From: Flectonema sp. DT1601
Taxonomy: Eukaryota > Euglenozoa > Diplonemea > Diplonemida > Diplonemidae
Assembly (NCBI GenBank): GCA_964019425.1
Contig: OZ025809.1
Coordinates: 62,001-126,000, forward strand
DNA length: 64,000 bases
Reading direction: 5' to 3'
Shown: positions 22,035 to 34,600 of the stretch, in pieces
Numbering within the stretch: the stretch's first letter is position 1
Layout: each line of letters opens with the position of its first letter
The notes under the pieces: generated by a model
Told to the model about the DNA's origin: nothing
The model's database searches: none
The model's input: the letters and a program-made list of their open reading frames with translations, nothing else
Made by a program: the position numbers and the translations under genes

Positions 22035-23955
22035 TTACATCTTACCATCTCTATAACAGGATTCATCAAGAGAACTTCTCTTAGCCTTAAACAATAACCA
22101 CGCTGTGAGTAGATCAGAAGGAGAACCGTTAGCACTGATACAGTTCCAGGCCATCGTGTCTGTTAAGTTAGTGAGGCTGACAAATCGACCCAACAGAAGC
22201 TGCTTTTGATCTTTATTACTTTCGGAAAATAAGCTTGGATCAATAAGTCCCTATTGTTTGTTTATTATGTTGAAATGATTCAGTTATTAGTACATAGAAG
22301 CATGCTGTTATAGGAATAAGTTAACATACATCTCTGCTAGCATCTTGAATATACGCGAGGCACTTTTCTTCATCCCACAAGACTCTATCCATTTGCATTG
22401 CCTTTTCAACGCAATGAAATGGAAGACCCGTTACCATACAAACATTCATTACTTTACAGTCTTGGGCCAGCATGTGACAGCCGTAGTACATTTGTTTCTG
22501 TTGTTGTTATTTTAGTTGTTAATTTTCTTATTGTAGTGATCAGTTAAAAGGTTAATTACATACTCCAGCACCCTTTTGGATTATCGCATCTTCTTCATTT
22601 TTAGTTTCTCTAATGTGAAGCATGTCGTTGACAATCTTTGGTGGTGAATTTGGAGCGCTGGGAACTAACACCCAGGTGCGATCGAAATACTTTTTGTAGC
22701 GAAGACCTTTCTCAAAAACGAATTCAATGGAACCTCTCGTTATTACAGTAACAACTGGAGCTGCTGTGAAGTGTGATAGCTGTGTGATGTCTGTGTTCCT
22801 GCTGATGCTTTCTTGATCATATGTAGCCTTCGCTGAGTGTAATAATTGTAAACAAGTCCCAACAGCCATCTTTCCAACATTACAGTTGTGATGTGGTCCT
22901 CGAAGGACGTTTCTCGCATTGACTTCAATCCGCTTTGTGAATGAGTTTCCAAGAATCGATGATCCAAAAGTAAGTTGTTGCTGCCCTCCACGTGATATAC
23001 TCATAACAGAGTTGGGAGCGTAGAGGTCGAGAAGTTTATCAATATTAGTCGTTCCACTGCATTCCTGTTATTGTTTTTGTTATTAAAGACTTCTTCTACA
23101 CATGTCACTAACATTTTAAAATGTATAATTCACAAACCATAGAAGCACCATAGTAATCTGCCATGAAAGACTTTACAGCAGAGTGTAGCTCAATATTATC
23201 CTTAAGTCCGCTGTATGGAATTAGTATTTTTATAATCAATAATTATGCTTACTGAACATGACTAATAATACATACCCAGGTATTGGTGGTACAGTGTCTA
23301 ACGCACTGGAACGATCAATTTCAACATCGTCAACACGAACGAGAGTTGGTAACGCTCTCCGTATTGCAATAAAAAGATTCTTTTTATCAGTGGCATTGTA
23401 AAGAGGGTTTCCTCTTAAGAATATGTGTTTAACGCGAAGGGGTGCTAGTTTTTGAATTTCTTTAATATCTGAAATATTATTATCAGCTAGAGAGAGAGAA
23501 TCAATTTCCGCAACTGCCTCTTTAATATGTCTAGCAAGGTTACCAAGTGTTGTCATTTTATTGTTTTCTAGAGAGAGGGATTTCGCTTCTTTTTTTTTCA
23601 TGACTGCTGCGACTACTGCAGCTCCCAAGTCGGTAGCTGGTTGGATGTTTTTGATTTCATCATATTTCATCATTGAAGATAAGTCTAACAACCCACTTTG
23701 GAATTTATTGTGTTTCTCAATAAGTAAAGAAAGTAGATTAGCGAGATCAGCTACCTTCCCGGTATGTTTACCTATCTTTCCTGATCCTTTACCAGGTCCC
23801 TTACCAGTTCCCTTAGTTTTACCTTTTAATACTCCTCCCCTTCCCTTTCCACTTTGACCTGTTGGGTCAAACTTCTGTTGGAAAACAACACCTTTACCAC
23901 CTGAACCTCCTCCTCTTCCCTTGCCTCCTTTGCCCCATCCTCCTCTTCCACTCAT
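22035..23955 (-). CDS. NXF1: NXF/TAP (Mex67-like) mRNA export receptor, paralogue 2
   Basis: Five exons, 23955-23276, 23210-23138, 23064-22564, 22497-22330 and 22250-22035, give 545 aa with phases that close exactly. The N-terminus is a ~70-residue Gly/Lys/Arg region (GRGGWGKGGKGRGGG), then leucine-rich repeats (LSLENNKM, LSLADNNISDI, VKHIFLRGNP), an NTF2-like domain (AVKSFMADYYG, then KYFDRTWVLVP), a TAP-C/UBA-like domain (NVCMVTGLPFHCVEKAMQMD) and a second one (LTNLTDTMAWNC... AWLLFKAK). It shares two intron positions with the neighbouring paralogue (before YYG and between the two UBA-like units) but has two extra introns in the LRR-NTF2 region, so the tandem duplication is not recent. CTACCTCAG lies 6 nt before the ATG. 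Confidence 0.92.
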
Positions 23956-26825
23956 TTCTTGCTGAGGTAGAAAAAATATACTTTATAGGGAACACACTGC
24001 AACCTTTCAAAAAACTAATTATTATTTTATCGATCAGTTTGCTGTTAAGATAATGAATGTAATGTAACATATAAAGTAGTAAAATAAACTGTATTCCTCA
24101 ACCTGGACTGGGCGGTATGGGTATGGGACTGGATGGAATGGGAGCTGTTAAGGCAATAAGGGGAGGAGGGAACCTCTCTGCAGCTCATATCACGTCATTC
24201 TTTTGATTTGACGGTGGGAAACCTCTGTTTTAGTTAATAAGAGCTGGCGCACAGCGTTGCATTATTGACTTGAGGAACTAACCTCTTCAAGTTATACAAT
24301 ACTCGGTGACGACTAAAAAAACCGAAAACGGAAAAAGTGCGACGTGTCGCTCACTAAAAGGTGCTGAGGTGACATTTCTTCGGGTTCAGGGAAAAACGCT
24401 AAGTCTTAAAAACTAAATTCGTTCATTTTGTTTCCCCTTTTTTCACAGATACCCCGAATACATTATTCCGACAGCAATCAAATGTTCTTCTTTTTCCTTT
24501 TTAATCCATGTCCACCCCTTCCCCTTCCCTTCCCCAATCATCTACGCACCTTTCTTACGATTTAATTCTACAGCACTATAAAGGGGTTTCTTTTTTTTTT
24601 TTTTTTTTTGACTTTTCCATTTGTTGTTCCACCATTTTCAAAAAAGTTGTTTTTTTTTTTTTTTTTTTTTTTTTTCGTCGTTTCTTTTTTTTTGTGGTTT
24701 CGTTAATTCGTCGCCTTCACTGAATGGCGAGTTTTATTCTTCGCAAAGTGGGAAGGGGAATAAAAATATAACATGGGGTTCGGGAAAAATAATACGAAAA
24801 GCAAGACCACCGAAGAAAAGAAGAAGAAAGAATAAAAAAGAGGGTTTGGGGCTATTTTACTTCTTGCTTTTATTTTTTTTTTTGGGGGTTTTTTTTATTG
24901 GTTTTGTTTTTAAAATATATTTTTTTTTGGTTTTTTTATAAGTTTTTTTTATTTTTTTTTTTTTTTTGGTTTTTTTTGTTTTTGTTTTTTATTTTTATTT
25001 TTTTTTGGATGGGGAGAAAAAACGGGACTCGAGGGAAAATCTTCTCTTTTTTTCCTTTTCTTTTTTTCTCATCAATGGGCTCTGATGATGCACACAAAGG
25101 ATACTTTCACACCTGTTTCTACACAATAAGATTGTCGTGACAAGAATCTAAAGGCAATTGAACCCATATTACCAACGCAAAACGAGAACAACCTGAATAT
25201 GAGAAACAATGATAAAAGTGGCAGTGCTGCTCAATATTATTTTCTTTTCTTTTTTTTCTTTTCTTTTTTTTGCACATGAAACCCTGAACAGATCACAGTA
25301 GTTTCCTTACGACTGTAACAACTTGTTTCATTGATATGGAAGTTCCCTCTTTTTTTTTTTTTTTTTGTAGCAGCCGGAGACATTAAGACTTGTTGCTATG
25401 GTTGATCAGATTCGTTTTTAGAAAACAAACTAAAAGAAATTTTTATTCTTCTGTGGGAAACATTCAGAAGGGGCGAAAGGGATTCTTTTTTTATAGTTTT
25501 TTTTTTTGTTTTGTTAATTGTTAATTGCAACAATATTAAATGTATTTTTTCGTTACTGAAGTGACTGTCTACGGGTGTTCCGAAATCTGTTTTGTTTCTC
25601 GTAAAAAAGGCAGAAAAAATAACTGGGATATTACAGAACACCTCCTAGGGAATGTAGAGTCGAAGTAACAGAATGATGTTCTTTTTTTTTTTTGTATTTT
25701 TTTATATCCCCCTCCCCTGCCCAATCTTCTAACTTACTAATTCGCAGAAGATCATCACCCAGCCTTGTTTTCTATCTTCTCTTCTTCTCTCAACAGTTTT
25801 TCATTTTAGTTCAGAAGACAAGGGTTTATCGAAGTAGGGGAAAAAAAAACAAAAAAAGAGGGAAAAAAAATTTAAAAGAATGAAAAAAAAAAAAAAGGAA
25901 CGAATAGTACCGTAGAATTAAATTAGTCGTAAGTGTCGGTGTCGGTGTCTTGTTGTTTGTAAGGTAAGCGAAACAACACCAACATGATCCACAAAAGATC
26001 AGCACTATTTGAAAGAAAAATAAGAAAGCCGTTGTCACACTTGTACACTAAGACCATCAAGTGCTGAAATGCTTTCTTTCATTTTCTTTTCTCGTTTCCC
26101 ATTTTTCTTTTTCTCTTTTTTTTTTTTTTCGTTTGCTTTCTTTTTATTGCCCAACCACATTATTGTACATACAGGGTAGGTTACACAGCCCGACTTTGAA
26201 ATAGCCACATTGATCAACACAACACCAAGCAACAGGAAATATATTGCAGAAAACGAAAGGACTGAAGTTCAGAAGCAAAGCAACCCTCCAGTTAAGGGAA
26301 ATTTGTATTCTTCACAAGTTCCTTGTCAATGTGTCCGCGAAAAAGAAGCGGACCGGATTTCGATCTCTTATCAACAAAAACTAAAAATTCTATTTTTTTT
26401 ATATGAGATCTGAACTAATATTTGATAACTCAAAACAGTTGCTGTGCTTCACTCTCTCCATCTCTGGTAGAACCGAACCGAAGGCTCGTCAAGGAACACA
26501 CTTGCTGCAGTCAAACTGATAAATAAGAAATGCAGGATTATGCTCTCCGTTACTCTCTCTCCATTTTGAGTTTTATTATAATTTTTTCCTTTTGTGATCT
26601 ATTCTGTTTCTCCATGTGCATTATCACTTTTTTTTTCTTTTCTTTTCTTTTTTTTTGGTTTTGTTATCGTGTTCAAATGGTAGTACTTTCCGATTTTCTT
26701 CTTCTTCTTTTTCTTCTTCTTCTTCTTCAATCTTTTTTATTTGTTTTTTCTTGCATTTCAAATTCTACGCCTCTCATTATTTTTGAAGAGGAACCAAGGC
26801 CCGGGGCTACCGAGTCAGTTTGTCA
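23956..26825. other. spacer with extreme homopolymer content
   Basis: 2.9 kb between GSK3 and NXF paralogue 2. Much of it is runs of T on the plus strand, most strongly 24580-25080, and several poly-T runs of 10 or more up to 26650. On the minus strand near 24100-24131 a short proline-rich frame (PIPSSPIPIPPSPG) follows a good acceptor (GCCTTAACAG); it could be 5'UTR sequence of NXF paralogue 2 or an isolated exon, but I cannot connect it to a gene. Confidence 0.5.
24580..25080. repeat. extreme T-rich low-complexity tract
   Basis: The plus strand is dominated by T runs of 8-24 separated by short G or GG interruptions, with one less biased island at about 24710-24850. It is purine-rich on the strand that carries the genes. 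It is not a simple tandem repeat, since spacing of the interruptions is irregular. Confidence 0.85.
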
Positions 26826-28127
26826 TCACCCGGACGTATTCTGCGCGTGCGGGGGGATCAGTTTTTCCAGCTGGACTTGCGACATTCCTTTCCTCTCTTC
26901 AGGTGTGAAGTCAAAGAGTGGCGGAAGCGGTTTGCCACCTGGAAGTCTCGTGTTCTGTGTTTATTTATTTATCGTAAAATTGTTTAAAATATTAAAATAA
27001 AACCAAGTTAATAACATACAGGTTCACGTAGATCATCAAACAGCGGATGACAACACGCATCCAGAGGTAGGACACGTTGAGCAGGAGGATAGCGAAGCAT
27101 TTTAGTAATTAAGTCAATCGCTTCTGGTGGTGTGTGACTGCGGAATATTTTTGCCCAAGGATGAGCTTTAATTGACGGAAACTTAAATTCCGTATAGTTC
27201 TTGTTCATCGATTCGATTTCTTCACGTGTTGGTGTTCCCAAAACTTTTATAATTTCAACCAATTGATCAACACTACTCTCACCTGGGAATAGTGGTTGTC
27301 CGATCAGTAATTCAGCAAAGACACATCCCAAAGACCAAACATCAATTGCTGGAGTGTAGTCGGTGGCACCAAAAATCAATTCCGGTGCTCTATAATACCG
27401 AGAGCAGATATAAGACACATTCGGTTCCTCCTGTGTTTGATTATGATAAATAGAATAGTGTTGATTTGTGTATTTTTATTGTATTGGAAATGTACATACT
27501 TTTACAAGTTGCTTTGCAGATCCGAAATCGCACAATTTTAAGATTCCAGCAACCGGATCAACCAATAAGTTCTGTGGCTTGATGTCTCTGTGACAAATAT
27601 TAAGTTCTGGACTATGAATATAATTCAGAGCCCTACTCAACTGGTACACAAATAACTTGACGAAAATGATAGGCATGAATTCCTTATTTTTAGTAAAATG
27701 CCGAGTGAATCTATACACGGTATCAGGAACGTATTCCAGTACGAGATTTAAGTAAAGCTCTTCCGGCTTATCTCCATTTGAGTAGAAACAGTGTTTCATG
27801 CAAACAACATTGCGGTGGTTTAACATTCTCATTATTTGTAATTCTCTGTTCTTGTATCTCTTATCTTGAAGTACCTTTTTAATCGCAACGTCTTCACTCG
27901 TCTCCACTACTTTCGCTAAAAATACAACTCCGAACGACCCATGTCCGATAACGCTTTGCGCGCTGTATGAAATCGTTTTTGGAAGCCCTCCTGGTCCTGG
28001 AGCTTGTACCTGTTTATGTTTCATTATTTACTATACGTCTTTTAAAGTTATATTTTAGTGTATTATCCACAAGACATACCGTGGCATCCGTTGGCTGCAC
28101 ACCGCCTTCAGGTAATCTCGTAGTCAT
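26826..28127 (-). CDS. GSK3: glycogen synthase kinase 3
   Basis: Four exons, 28127-28080, 28009-27500, 27430-27020 and 26954-26826, all phase 0, give 365 aa. Motifs: [10 protein letters not shown] glycine loop, Lys in [38 protein letters not shown], and [17 protein letters not shown] with the activation-loop tyrosine. The C-terminal exon reads [20 protein letters not shown], the expected GSK3 end. The N-terminal exon is only 16 codons and there is no Ser9-type (RTTSFAE) motif, so Akt-style inhibition through Ser9 is unlikely. GSK3 controls many pathways including flagellar length in some protists. Introns are 70, 69 and 65 nt, each opening GTATGT. The start is the only ATG that opens the first exon. 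Confidence 0.95.
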
Positions 28128-28632
28128 CGTGTAGTAGTGTAGGTGTTAAGGGATGTGTTGATCAAGACCTGCGATGGAGGGGGTCCGAACCCTCAGCTAT
28201 CGCTATGCCGTGTGGCTGTGTGGCCTACTGAAGGAAGGGGAAAAGAAATGTAATTAACTCAGCCCTCTGTAGATCGACACAACTTTAGATATCGTGTTAT
28301 TCATATGCTGTTAAAGAGAATGTCAACTCACACATCATTACCACAACACACACCAATTGGGAATAACAGCTACTTAGGAATGGGTAAATCGTTATGTAAA
28401 ATAGGGACTTAAAGTGGAGGGAATCCACATAAATATAAAATACTTATTAAGTGACAAAGAGAGGGAGGAACTATCATACGATCTAAGTATGGATTACTTT
28501 TATTCGTTTTCTTTTTAATAATCTCTCACATCAGTAACAAAACTAGGCATGGTAATGCCATTAAAGAAATGTCTCTTTAAAAGTTGTGTAAATGGCACAA
28601 AAACATTTCATTCAAGACTATGAAACAAGTCT
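28128..28632. other. spacer between dynein heavy chain and GSK3, with a 5'-leader hairpin
   Basis: 504 bases. The part next to GSK3 contains the hairpin listed at 28171-28203. The rest has no gene or strong repeat that I can see. Confidence 0.5.
28171..28203 (-). other. hairpin upstream of GSK3 start (candidate leader structure)
   Basis: On the minus strand GCGAT pairs with ATCGC (outer) and GAGGG with CCCTC (inner) around an 8-nt loop TTCGGACC. It lies 44-76 nt upstream of the GSK3 ATG, and a possible acceptor (CATCGCAG) overlaps its 3' edge. It looks superficially like a tRNA T-arm, but no matching acceptor or D-arm is present. Confidence 0.5.
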
Positions 28633-31600
28633 TTACTCAGCGACATCTAAGACGAGTGAAACACCGGCGATCACCCACTTCCGGGCTGGAGCTTTTGAAC
28701 GGAGCCACAAACCTGTTACGATGCCTGGTCCTCTTTGTTGAGTTTTATATAAAGGACACTCGTATTGATCTTTTCTATCAAGTTTTGAAATAGGAAGAGA
28801 TCGAATTGTCGTAACTGGAATTCTTGAAAAGAGTTCTTTTGGAAGTGAATCCTCAACAGATCCTTGACCATTCTCCCACCTTGCTCCTTCCATAAACATT
28901 CCACATATGTATGATCCGTCTTTAGCAGGATATTCTATTTGATCTGGCCACTTCTTTGATACTTCAGAAAGTAAAGCCATTTGGTCAAGATCAAAACTAT
29001 TCTTAATACTTGTATCTTGCATGATAGCAGTTAGAAAAGACATTGGATTAAAAAACATATTCAACATCGTTACTCGCGGTGTTTGAAGTTCTGATGTCCA
29101 TTCAACAAGTTGCAGGTTTCGTTCTCCGAAATTAGCAAACCAGGACCCGAGTCCTCTCATTGACCTGATTGTTGATTTTATTACATTCTCAGAAAAGGTT
29201 AATAAAATTATAATAAATATTTTACATACATAAACGAAACCTTAGCCCAAACATCACTCACTTTATCATTGTGAATACAATCAAATAGTAGCTGCATAGG
29301 TGCGGACATCGAAAGAGCTCCCTTCAGTCCGAGGTCGAGTTCTGCGAGAGTCTGTTTATTATTTTTTTAGTGTACATTGCTACTGTATTATTAACAAAAA
29401 GAAACAACTAGAGAGCTAACTACATACCGCAAACAGTTTCTCACGTAGTAGATTAGCTCTTTCACATTCTTGATAAAAGACGTGAGCTTGTGGAGTTCGA
29501 TCTTCATCAAGTCTCTCAGAGACGTCTTGGAGATTGTGTTGATCAGGAAGGTTAGAAATCAGTTCTTCAAGTTTTACTTTTATATCTTCCGCTGGATCAA
29601 TTCCGACATTGCCGGCTTGTTTAGGTTGCAATTCATTTATTGTGTGGAACAACACTTCTGCTTGCAACGTTCTAAAACCAATCTCAGCATTGGGATGTAA
29701 TCCATATAGTAAAGGACTCTCTGGAGGAACTTGTTCTTCCATCGCATCTCTCGCTTCTTTGTAATTATTAAAAGATGGTACAAACAATCCAGGAGCTAGT
29801 TCTAATTCCTCAGCCACACCCGCATGAATAAAGTTCTGAAGGTATGCAGAACAAAGAACTCTATCCCAATCATCAGTGATGTGACCTCCGTACATAATCT
29901 CACCAAAGACGTATCTCAGATCGTCCCATGGAATACGAGTACGTTCTTCATAGTTATAAAATACTTCAATACAAGTAAGCAGATCTCCAGCGTTAAATGG
30001 ATACACTCGATTCCATCCTTGAGGTCCAAACTTCTTACGTTCGATAACGACGGCGTGAAAGAAACACATCGCGTATACTACTGCTTTGTATTCCGATGGT
30101 TTTTGGGAATTTTCCCAAGGTTCGTTTGAGAAGTAGGCGAGGGCTCTTATCATATTTGCTTGAATACCAGAAGGGGGTTCGTTTGTTAATTTAATAGAAC
30201 GCTGTAGGATTCCAATTGGGATTTTATTTGAGGGTTCAGCTGAAAGGAAGACTCGAAAAGATGGATCTCCCTTTGGGCCGTCGAACTGCAGCTCCGGGTC
30301 ATCCTCATCGTCTTCAAAGTCGAAGTTGTCAGCAGCAGTTGCGGAGGTGTCGTCTTCCCCAGAACCTCCCTTTTCTTCTTCTTTAGCTTCAACTTCTTCA
30401 CCTCCTGACTCTCCTCCTTCAGCATTTTCCCCAGCCAGCTCTGCCATTTCCGCAGCTGCCATCTTCCGCTGGGCGATCAAAGCCAATTTCTTTTCTCGTT
30501 TTAGCTTCTCAATAGATGCTAACTTTGTGTATATTTCTTCGTAGTAGTCTAACTTCTTCTCAAGGTCTTTACAAAATGATTCGACTAAATGAATATTATT
30601 TAACATTGCCCAACATCCTCCATTAAATGATTGTTCAAGGGAATGGAAGGCGCGAGGTTCTTGTCCTTGTCCGAGAGATACGTTGAAGAACTTATCATCA
30701 TCTTCAGTGTAGCCGAGATCTTTACCGAGAGCTACAACAAACTGAACAGGATCAACACCAGGTGATAGAATGAAGAATATTGGAGTTGCTGGGCCACTAT
30801 CCTCAAATGATATGCTGAGAGAAACCGCCTTGTCTTCGACGTAGAACTTGCCGATTGATGCGGCAACGAAGTTTGTTAGTCCGACTGTCAACCGATCAGG
30901 TCTGAGAGCTCTCAATACTAATAACCTTTGAAAGTCTTTTAAATTCTTCCAATCAGTTGGAAGCCTTCCCTCATCTCTGTCTTCAGGTCTTTCCATTTCA
31001 CACCATTTCTGCCACCTGTTACTTTCTTCCAAGTCTTTCTCTAATTGATAAAAAGGAGGGTTCGTACCTTCAACTTCTTTCAAGGCTTGAACAGCGGCCC
31101 AATTAGCTTCAGGTAGCCAGGTGGCGACGGCTTCAGATCTCTCAATTCCAAACTTTTTGGGACCTCTGAGGAGGTAATTCAAATGAGATCGATCGATCTC
31201 ACCGTCTCTCAGAAGTATTGTAAAACAGAGAAGTGCTGAAAAGATTAGTTTGTGTCTCTCAAATAATCCTCTTGAGCAGAATGCGAATATCGTTTTTGTT
31301 GTACTTTCAACTAACAGTTCACATCGTTCAGCTAAGCCGCCTTCTTCAGGTTGTGGTGCGCGAGCTAGAGCCTTTAAGAATATAACCATGTATGCTCCAA
31401 GAGAGTATTGATACATATGATTAATCTTTGCAAGCTGATCTATTTGAAAGAATAAAAGAGATCCTCTCACGGCAACTGACGTGTAGTGTTTTCTGTTTGT
31501 TGAGATGTTTTTGTTTGTTTTTGTAGAGTTCCTATAAATTGATTACTAACATACCTGTTGACTGAGATGTCAAGTTGCATCTCTCGAGCTTCAACCATCG

Positions 31601-34600
31601 AACGTGCGATTTCAGCTGACTTTCTCTTCGTAGTTTCGAGATTCTCAACCAAAGCAACATTCTCAAGGATGTCTCCTGTCGCAGCAGCGAGAGCCTGAAG
31701 CAAATTCTCTTCACAATTTTCCAAGTCAATAGTCATTTGGTTCATACTTCTCAATAAGGTTACCCGACTCTCTTCTAAGTCTGGTCTTTCTTTGTTAACA
31801 ACAACTGCGAGAAGTTGATCTTCAAGTCCTTCTGGTGTGACCATAAAATTAATAAGAGTCGCCTGAGCATGTAATTCTGGTTTGTAATGTGGGTTACTCA
31901 AACGGGTTTGCAGATACAATTTAAAGTCAGGATGGTAAGTTGTTTCTTTATCACCGAGTTTCATATATTGTCTTCCGTCTCTTTTAATTACCATACGTCC
32001 GAGAACAGGTTCCAGGATTGGATCTAAGTTTTCATCAATCTTTTCAATAAGACAAGGCAATCCTTCATTTAAACATTGAGTGACTACATGTAGGTATCCT
32101 TTTTGTGATGTCTGACACACCTGAAGACGAGCCTTCTCTCTTGTTCTTATCCAATTTATTCCTTGTAGCTGGGGATCTATTAGAAGGGGCCATCGAGTAC
32201 AGTTGCAGACTAGAGATCCATTTTCTGTTGATAATCGGTCGCTTTTTAATTCTTCATTTTGCCATCCGGCTACTTCCGCTTCAGAAGTTAATATTTTCAT
32301 AACAATATCGAGATTAGGAGTGTGAGGGATCTTTCTGTCTTCGATGTCTGGCCTCCAGTCTTTTTCCATTATTGCTTCTCGAAATGGTTTTGAAAAAGGA
32401 CCGACATACGATACAAAAGCAGCACTCAATAAAACATCACCAATTAGTAGAGTTGATTTCTTTTCTATTTCATCGATGGTAGTCGCCCAACGGGAACGTT
32501 CATCTGCCAGACCACCAACAAGTCTTTCCGCAAGATTTGCTTTTTCCTGCGTCTTCTTAGCTTTTGCTTCATTTGCTGAAGTATCTTCGACAGCTTCATC
32601 AAACTGTTTGACCAAAGCAGCCAATTTATGTTTTAATTCTATCACTTTGTCTTGTGCTTTTTTAGATTCAGATTTCGATCGAGCTAATTTTTCTTCTGCT
32701 TCGACAAGTTTTTCTTCTTTTGGTTTTACTTCACATCTAATAGAATGATACTTGTTCATGTTTACAACCCAAGCACATAGACCTGCTGCTGCTTGTGATT
32801 TTGTTTTAATAAGTTCTGGTCTGAAGAAAGGATCCTTCACATATTCAGAGATACTATCAATACAAGGTTGAGGAATGTTTTCAGTGTCGTAGTCTTTTAG
32901 ATCTTTTTGCCATCGATCTACATTCGCCATCATCTTCTTACAATTCGCCCAATCTCTTGCTTTCTTTGGAGGGATTCTCTTTGGGTCAGCTGTCAGGCAC
33001 ATTACTGCAATCGCCACAAGCTCGACATCTGGAGGAGGTTTTCCGAGTGCTTTTAATTCTGTTAGATCACCTTTATTAAGAGAGTCTAAGGCAGCCTTCG
33101 CTTCCTTTACAATCGGTTCTGCTGCTTCTAACTCTTTGCGACATTCTGATCTGAGGATTTCTGCTTCTTGACACATTCCATTTGTTTTGTTTTCTTCAGC
33201 TTCAGCTTTCTCTTGTTCTCCAGCTACCATGTCTTTCTCTTTCTCAACGTGTTCTAATAGTCGTTGAGAGACCTGAGTCTTTTGGGCGACGACGACCTGT
33301 TATTATTATGTTTAGATTTTAATCAAAATGTTTGTGTCTACTAATATTAGCAAATGTGTTGTTGTTTGCATACCTGTTCTTTTTTTAGTTTCTCTTGGAG
33401 CTCAGAGACCTGTTCACTCGCCATTTTAATTTTATCTATTCCGTTAGCCAGACGTTCCTGTTGTTGTTATTTATGTTTCAAATGAGAGTTCTTAGTGAGG
33501 GAGGTTATGAGTATGAGTATGAGATGGTAACAAACCTTATTAGAATCTAATGCTATTCTCTTCTTATGAAGTAGATCTTTATAAAGACTAATTAATTCTA
33601 AGAAAGACTTTGGAGTAGTGTAGCAGTATCTTTTTTCTTCAGCAAGAAATGAAAGAGATCTCTCAGTAACACATTCATGACAGAATGCCATGTGTTCAGC
33701 GATTGAGTCGACGTTATCACCCAAGTCAGTACCATCAAGAAAACGAGTAGCAACAGATATCAGAGCCTGTTGAGGCCAAGGATGAAACCAATCAATAACA
33801 GTTGTACTCGCTAACGCAGGGAATTCTCTACACCAGGTAGCAAACTGCTGTCCGACTGGAGAAAAGCAAAGAATCGTATGCAAATTAGACCTGACTTTAT
33901 TAATAAAGAATTGCCACAACACTGTTGGATTCAAGTCCTGAACACCACTAGCTTTAGCTTCATTAACCATACTACCTTGAATACTTTCCATATCATCTTG
34001 AGGGAAGAGGTCAGGAACGTTTCCACTATTTAGGAGATCGTTTAGGTAGACTAGCATTTCCTTAACGACGATCTGACTGTCGGTTATTATGAAAGCATAC
34101 GATTGATTCTTTTGACCACATTTGGTGTAAAGGTGTTGAAGATCTTCTTTGAAATTTGCGATTCCATACTTTGCAGTTACAACAATTTGAAATTTATCCA
34201 ACGCGCATATAAAGCTTGCCAGCTTTGATAACGATTGCTTACCAGAACCTCCAACACCAACGAGAAGAGCATTCCCGCGGGGGTTACTTACAACTCGACA
34301 GATTCTACAAATGTGTTGCATAGCGTCTTCGAACAGAACTAAACTCATCGTTGCGTTGGTGTCGTTATATTCTTCTAATTTGATTGATAAGAATTTAAAC
34401 AAATCATCAAATGAAACCATGTCCTTTACTACTCCTTCTGTACCATCCTTATCAGTTCCAAATGGTGCCCAAATATTAAACACATCAGTCACTTGATCGA
34501 GTGATACTTCATCGCCTAATAAGGACCTGTCTCTTAGTAAAGTTGAAATAGTGTCGTCGTAGATCTGAATATCTCTGTCGTTTGTTAATCTATCGCGTAG

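Noticed and set aside
28171-28240. Possible tRNA or tRNA-derived SINE on the minus strand (GGGTTCGGACCC looks like a B box)
   Set aside because: The loop has 8 nt, there is no partner for the acceptor strand 60 nt upstream, and no A box at the right distance. A plain hairpin explains it.
30186-30544. Overlapping frames on both strands inside the acidic dynein insert
   Set aside because: They are shadows of the low-complexity coding sequence of the dynein heavy chain, whose frame is continuous through the region.
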